Positions 4,805 to 8,214 of a stretch of DNA of 8,214 nt are shown one piece after another. The stretch is taken from positions 1-8,214 of the forward strand of contig CAMTOM010000051.1 in the NCBI GenBank assembly GCA_947074125.1. Direction: 5' to 3'. A model generated the notes under the pieces. The model was not told the origin of the DNA and did not search any database. It was given only the letters and a program-made list of their open reading frames with translations. Position numbers and translations under genes: made by a program. How positions within the stretch are numbered: position 1 is the stretch's first letter; the number at the start of each line of letters is the position of its first letter. The stretch is from an uncultured Desulfovibrionaceae bacterium. Its GTDB lineage: Bacteria > Desulfobacterota > Desulfovibrionia > Desulfovibrionales > Desulfovibrionaceae.

Positions 4805-6244
4805 GTGCGGGAGTGTGTGCTTGAGATAACTTCATTAAGCAATGACGGGCGTGGTATTGGGCGTTGTGGAGGGCTGGCGGTGTTTGTTGCTGGCGCTTTG
4901 CCTGGTCAGGCTGTGCGTGCGGGTATTTTTCGCGAAAAGAAACGCTATGCGGAGGCGGTGATACTGGAGGTTCTTGAATCGCCGCCAGAGATGCTTTTAC
5001 CGGAATGTCCTCACAGTGGGATTTGTGGGGGCTGTCCTTTGCAGGCGATGCCGTATGCGCAGCAGTGTTTTTGGAAAGAGCGGCTGGTTCGGGACGCACT
5101 ATGCCGGATCGGCAGGCTTTCTGCGCCTGTTGTGCATCCTGTCATTCCGTCTCCTTTGTTGTGGGAATACCGCAATAAGATGGAATTTGCGTTTGGGGCA
5201 GGTGAAGCGGGGGAGCTTGTTTTGGGTTTGCGCGAGCGTGGGGGGCGTCGTGTGGTGCGGGTGCCTGAGTGCAAGCTTATGCCTTCGTTTTGCCTTGATA
5301 TTGTGTCCCGGGCTTGTGAATTGGCGGCGGCATCTGCTTTGCCTGCTTTTGTTGTGGGGGAAGGAAGGCGGGCAGGGGGGCGAAGGGCTGGTGCTGGCTT
5401 TTGGCGTTTTTTAGTCTTGCGGAGGGGGTTTCGGGAAGATGGTGAGGAAGGGATTTGGATTCAGTGCCTGACATCTGCGGCTGGTTCTGAGGAGCAGCGT
5501 GCGGTTGCGCATCTGGCAGAGCGTTTGCTGGCAGAATTTCCTCTTGTGTGTGGCATCGTGCATGATGTGCGTTTGCAGTGTGACAGTTTTACGCAAGCGG
5601 AAAGACGCCAGGCAACGTATGGTGTTGCTTCGTTGTGCCAGCGCCTTGGGGGAAAGGATTTTGTGCTGGATGCGGCTTCCTTTTTTCAGGTCAATACTGC
5701 TGGAGCTGAGTGTTTGTGGGAAGCGATACATGCCTTTGCTTTGGAAGATAATGTAGGCGATGCCGCATCCACTTGCGCCAGTGAGCATGGTGTGCGGTGG
5801 GATGCTGTGTGGGATTTGTACTGTGGGGTAGGGGCGCCTGGCTTATTGCTGGCAGAAAAGGCGGGTACGCTCTTTGGAGTGGAATATGATGCGGCAGCGG
5901 TAGCGATGGCGCGTCATAATGCGGCGCAACATGGCTATGCACACGGTCATTTTTTTGCTGGTGATACGGGCAGGATATTGCGCACGCTCGCAACACGGCA
6001 TGGGGTATCCCGTCCGGATCTTGTGTTGCTTGATCCGCCGCGTGCGGGAGTCGATGCGGATGTTATCCGGCATTTGTGTGCTTGTGGTGCTGTGCGCATA
6101 CTGTATATTTCCTGCAATCCCGTTACTCTGGCCAGAGATGTGGCGCTTTTGGGGGAACGATATGTCTTGCGTTCTGTGCAGCCTGTAGATCTTTTCCCGC
6201 ATACGCCGCATATTGAATGCGTTGCCTTGCTTGAAGCTTGTTGA
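4805..6244 (+). CDS. rlmD: 23S rRNA uracil-C5 methyltransferase (RlmD/RumA family)
   Basis: It transfers a methyl group from S-adenosylmethionine to C5 of a uridine, probably U1939 of 23S rRNA. It has 479 residues against 433 in E. coli RlmD. A TRAM domain spans about 4-58. Four iron-sulfur cysteines are visible: C68, C74 and C77 in CPHSGICGGC, and C156 in VPECKL. The methyltransferase part has FFQVN (293-297), the SAM loop DLYCGVGAPGL (337-347), LDPPRAG (409-415), the nucleophile C437 in SCNP and the base E471 in HIECV. Extra length sits near 185-198 (Arg/Gly-rich, over a G6 tract) and 312-333. The start is GTG, the first start after an in-frame stop, with AAGGTG five bases upstream. The coding strand is markedly rich in G and T compared with the atp genes. 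RlmC- or RlmCD-type specificity cannot be excluded. Confidence 0.92.
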   Translation: MRECVLEITSLSNDGRGIGRCGGLAVFVAGALPGQAVRAGIFREKKRYAEAVILEVLESPPEMLLPECPHSGICGGCPLQAMPYAQQCFWKERLVRDALCRIGRLSAPVVHPVIPSPLLWEYRNKMEFAFGAGEAGELVLGLRERGGRRVVRVPECKLMPSFCLDIVSRACELAAASALPAFVVGEGRRAGGRRAGAGFWRFLVLRRGFREDGEEGIWIQCLTSAAGSEEQRAVAHLAERLLAEFPLVCGIVHDVRLQCDSFTQAERRQATYGVASLCQRLGGKDFVLDAASFFQVNTAGAECLWEAIHAFALEDNVGDAASTCASEHGVRWDAVWDLYCGVGAPGLLLAEKAGTLFGVEYDAAAVAMARHNAAQHGYAHGHFFAGDTGRILRTLATRHGVSRPDLVLLDPPRAGVDADVIRHLCACGAVRILYISCNPVTLARDVALLGERYVLRSVQPVDLFPHTPHIECVALLEAC

Positions 6245-6271
6245 GAAAGAAAAGTATTGTGCAGAAAGGCA

Positions 6272-6300
6272 TTGACGCAACCTTCCTTATTGGATAGTAT
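6272..6300 (+). promoter_or_regulatory. Sigma70-type promoter of the atp cluster
   Basis: TTGACG (6272-6277, five of six to the -35 consensus) is followed by exactly 17 bases and TAGTAT (6295-6300, four of six to the -10). Transcription would begin near 6307, giving a leader of about 33 bases to atpZ. It sits in the 95-base gap after the methyltransferase gene, where no terminator is visible, so read-through from upstream may add to it. Confidence 0.6.
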
Positions 6301-6339
6301 GGCTGAGTGTTTTTTTGTAGATTGCGTAGGAGAGTGTAA

Positions 6340-6609
6340 ATGGGCTGGCGTGAATATTTGGAAGCTCGCCGAGATGGCATGGAGCAGATAAGTTCCGCGG
6401 GCGTAATTGGCATGCATATGGTGAGCGGACCTTTGGTTGGCTTCGCCATTGGTTATGGTCTCGACTGGTTTTTTGGTACAGGTCCGTGGTTGAAACTGAT
6501 ATTTCTTGTTATCGGTATTATCGCTGGCTTTATGAATGTCTACGAAGACACACAGAAATTGTTGAAAAAAATGCGGATAGAGGATGAAAAGCGTCGTCCA
6601 CGCTCTTGA
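6340..6609 (+). CDS. atpZ: AtpZ/AtpI-family F0F1 ATPase-associated membrane protein
   Basis: A small inner-membrane protein of 89 residues with two predicted membrane helices (about 21-45 and 50-68) joined by a short LDWFFGTGPW turn, then a charged cytoplasmic tail ending KKMRIEDEKRRPRS. This two-helix hairpin with G-rich first helix is typical of the AtpZ family encoded at the head of many atp operons. Members have been linked to magnesium or calcium movement or to c-ring assembly, but the role is not settled. AGGAGAG lies five bases before the ATG. Its end overlaps the next gene by 26 bases, which points to coupled translation. It is the first gene after the promoter at 6272-6300. Confidence 0.85.
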   Translation: MGWREYLEARRDGMEQISSAGVIGMHMVSGPLVGFAIGYGLDWFFGTGPWLKLIFLVIGIIAGFMNVYEDTQKLLKKMRIEDEKRRPRS

Positions 6610-7003
6610 TTCCTGGCTGTGGCGCCGAGGAATACAGCACCCTGTGATCCGTGTTCTGCTACGCAATGAACTGCTGGCAGGTGCGTTAGCGTTATTGGTG
6701 GGTGGCATGCTCTTTGTTGTCACTCCGTGGATTTTCTGGTTTGGTGTGGGCCTGGCTCTCATGACTCAGGTCTTTTGGGGTCTGGCGCATTTCTTTTTGC
6801 GCGGGCGTTTGACAACGTATACGACAGCACTTCTTCTCGCCGCTTTGCTGAAAGCGACCTTGCGTTTGCTGGTAACGGCAGGAGTGTTGTTTGTTGCTCT
6901 GGTGGTTTGTGCTGCTCCGCCGCTGGCTGTGATTGCAGGCATTGCGGGAAGCATGGCGCTGGCAGTTTTTTCGTATGCGCTGGGCGCTTCGGAACACAAT
7001 TAA
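6584..7003 (+). CDS. atpI: ATP synthase subunit I-like membrane protein
   Basis: This protein has 139 residues and is strongly hydrophobic, with about four predicted membrane helices (roughly 29-46, 49-71, 82-109 and 112-133). Position between atpZ and atpB, length and helix number fit ATP synthase protein I, an accessory factor helping c-ring assembly. The sequence has no sharp motif, so the call rests partly on context. The first helix is preceded by a basic, Trp-containing N-terminus (DSWLWRRGIQHPVIRVLLRNE). The ATG at 6584 lies inside atpZ in another frame, with only a poorly spaced GAGG before it, so it probably depends on ribosomes finishing atpZ. It ends 13 bases before atpB. Confidence 0.75.
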   Translation: MKSVVHALDSWLWRRGIQHPVIRVLLRNELLAGALALLVGGMLFVVTPWIFWFGVGLALMTQVFWGLAHFFLRGRLTTYTTALLLAALLKATLRLLVTAGVLFVALVVCAAPPLAVIAGIAGSMALAVFSYALGASEHN

Positions 7004-7016
7004 GGAGGCATGATTT

Positions 7017-7718
7017 ATGGCTGGCTTACCGCATCCGGTTCTCCTCTCCACGTTCTGTAATATGGATTATATCACCATTAACGGACAGACCGTTGAGTTT
7101 AAACATGTGTTCTATTCATGGGTGTGTATGGCTGTGCTCTTTACCGTAGCCTGGATCGTGCGCCGTAATCTGACGATGATTCCGGGGAAACTGCAGAATT
7201 TTTTTGAGGCCATTATCAGTACCCTTGAAGATTTTATCTGTACGACAATGGGAGAAATGGGACGAAAATACGTCCCTCTGCTGGCGGGTATGTTTATCTA
7301 TATCCTCAGTATGAACCTGATGGGACTTATCCCCGGTTTCGATGCGCCTACAGCCAACCTGAACTCCACAGTGTGTATGGCTGTTTTTGTCCTGCTGTTC
7401 TACAATTTCGTGGGGCTTGCTCGCTGGAAAGCGCATTATATCCACCACTTCATGGGACCATCAAAGTGGCTTGTGCCGCTTATGCTGCCGCTGGAATTCG
7501 TTTCTCACCTCTCCCGTCCTGTCTCGCTTTCTCTGCGTCTTTTCGGGAATATCCGTGGTGAAGAAATCGTTATTGTACTCTTCTTCGTGATGGCACCCAT
7601 CCTTGGGACACTGCCCATCTATGCCCTCTTCCTGCTGGGCAAATCAATGCAGGCCTTTGTGTTCTTCATGCTGACCATGTTTTATATCAAGGGTGCTTTG
7701 GAAGCGCCAGAACACTAG
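7017..7718 (+). CDS. atpB: ATP synthase F0 subunit a
   Basis: Subunit a forms the two half-channels that carry ions to and from the c-ring. It has 233 residues, shorter than the 271 of E. coli mainly at the N-terminus. Five or six membrane segments are visible. The key helix is [15 protein letters not shown] (167-181), with the essential Arg174 (E. coli R210) and Asn178. The last helix [17 protein letters not shown] has Gln212, matching E. coli Q252. LPLEFVSHL (158-165) precedes the Arg helix as is usual. AAGGAGG (7002-7008) overlaps the atpI stop, eight bases before the ATG. It is followed after 66 bases by atpE. Identity is secure. Confidence 0.97.
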   Translation: MAGLPHPVLLSTFCNMDYITINGQTVEFKHVFYSWVCMAVLFTVAWIVRRNLTMIPGKLQNFFEAIISTLEDFICTTMGEMGRKYVPLLAGMFIYILSMNLMGLIPGFDAPTANLNSTVCMAVFVLLFYNFVGLARWKAHYIHHFMGPSKWLVPLMLPLEFVSHLSRPVSLSLRLFGNIRGEEIVIVLFFVMAPILGTLPIYALFLLGKSMQAFVFFMLTMFYIKGALEAPEH

Positions 7719-7763
7719 GTCGTAACGTCGGGGGAATGGTCTTTACGGACCTCACAATAATAA

Positions 7764-8214
<451 letters not shown>

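Noticed and set aside
5947..6762. 271-codon open frame on the minus strand
   Set aside because: It is antisense to the well-supported methyltransferase, atpZ and atpI genes, has no recognisable domain, and its length follows from the G/T-rich coding strand, which yields few antisense stops.

Overview
The window appears to come from a Gram-negative anaerobe, most likely of the Desulfovibrio group (Desulfovibrionales), with roughly balanced base composition. This rests on three things: the order rplU-rpmA-obgE-proB beside a membrane-sector ATP synthase cluster atpZ-atpI-atpB-atpE that shows no F1 genes, a c subunit with an N-terminal signal peptide, and an L27 without the long N-terminal leader seen in Firmicutes. 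The assignment comes from remembered gene order, not from a search, and is probable rather than certain.

Two divergent blocks flank a 369-base intergenic region (4436-4804). Leftward, on the minus strand, run rplU (L21), rpmA (L27), obgE (ribosome-assembly GTPase), proB (glutamate 5-kinase) and a 420-residue DUF4272 protein of unknown function. A strong intrinsic terminator between rpmA and obgE (3731-3761) separates the two ribosomal protein genes from the rest, so obgE-proB-DUF4272 must be expressed by read-through or from a promoter I could not locate. A 48-base imperfect palindrome lies between rpmA and that terminator.

Rightward, on the plus strand, comes a TRAM-domain, iron-sulfur, uracil-C5 RNA methyltransferase (RlmD/RumA family) whose coding strand is strongly G/T-rich. 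A good sigma70-type promoter (TTGACG-17-TAGTAT, 6272-6300) follows, then atpZ, atpI, atpB (subunit a) and atpE (subunit c), which runs off the window end.

The two most interesting observations are non-textbook. First, the atpE frame does not stop where c subunits normally stop, just after the YAN motif. It stays open for at least 38 more codons, across a terminator-like hairpin with a T-run and a perfect TTGACA, so a lost stop or a sequence error or chimera near the window edge is likely. Second, the rplU leader can form an 8-bp stem interlocked with a 6-bp stem (pseudoknot topology), followed by an ACCUC that can pair with either the Shine-Dalgarno or a strand of the pseudoknot. This would be a candidate translational switch of a ribosomal protein operon. 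The divergent region also carries five G-runs and a 13-base direct repeat with a 40-base period. No tRNA, rRNA, CRISPR array, transposase or phage gene was seen.
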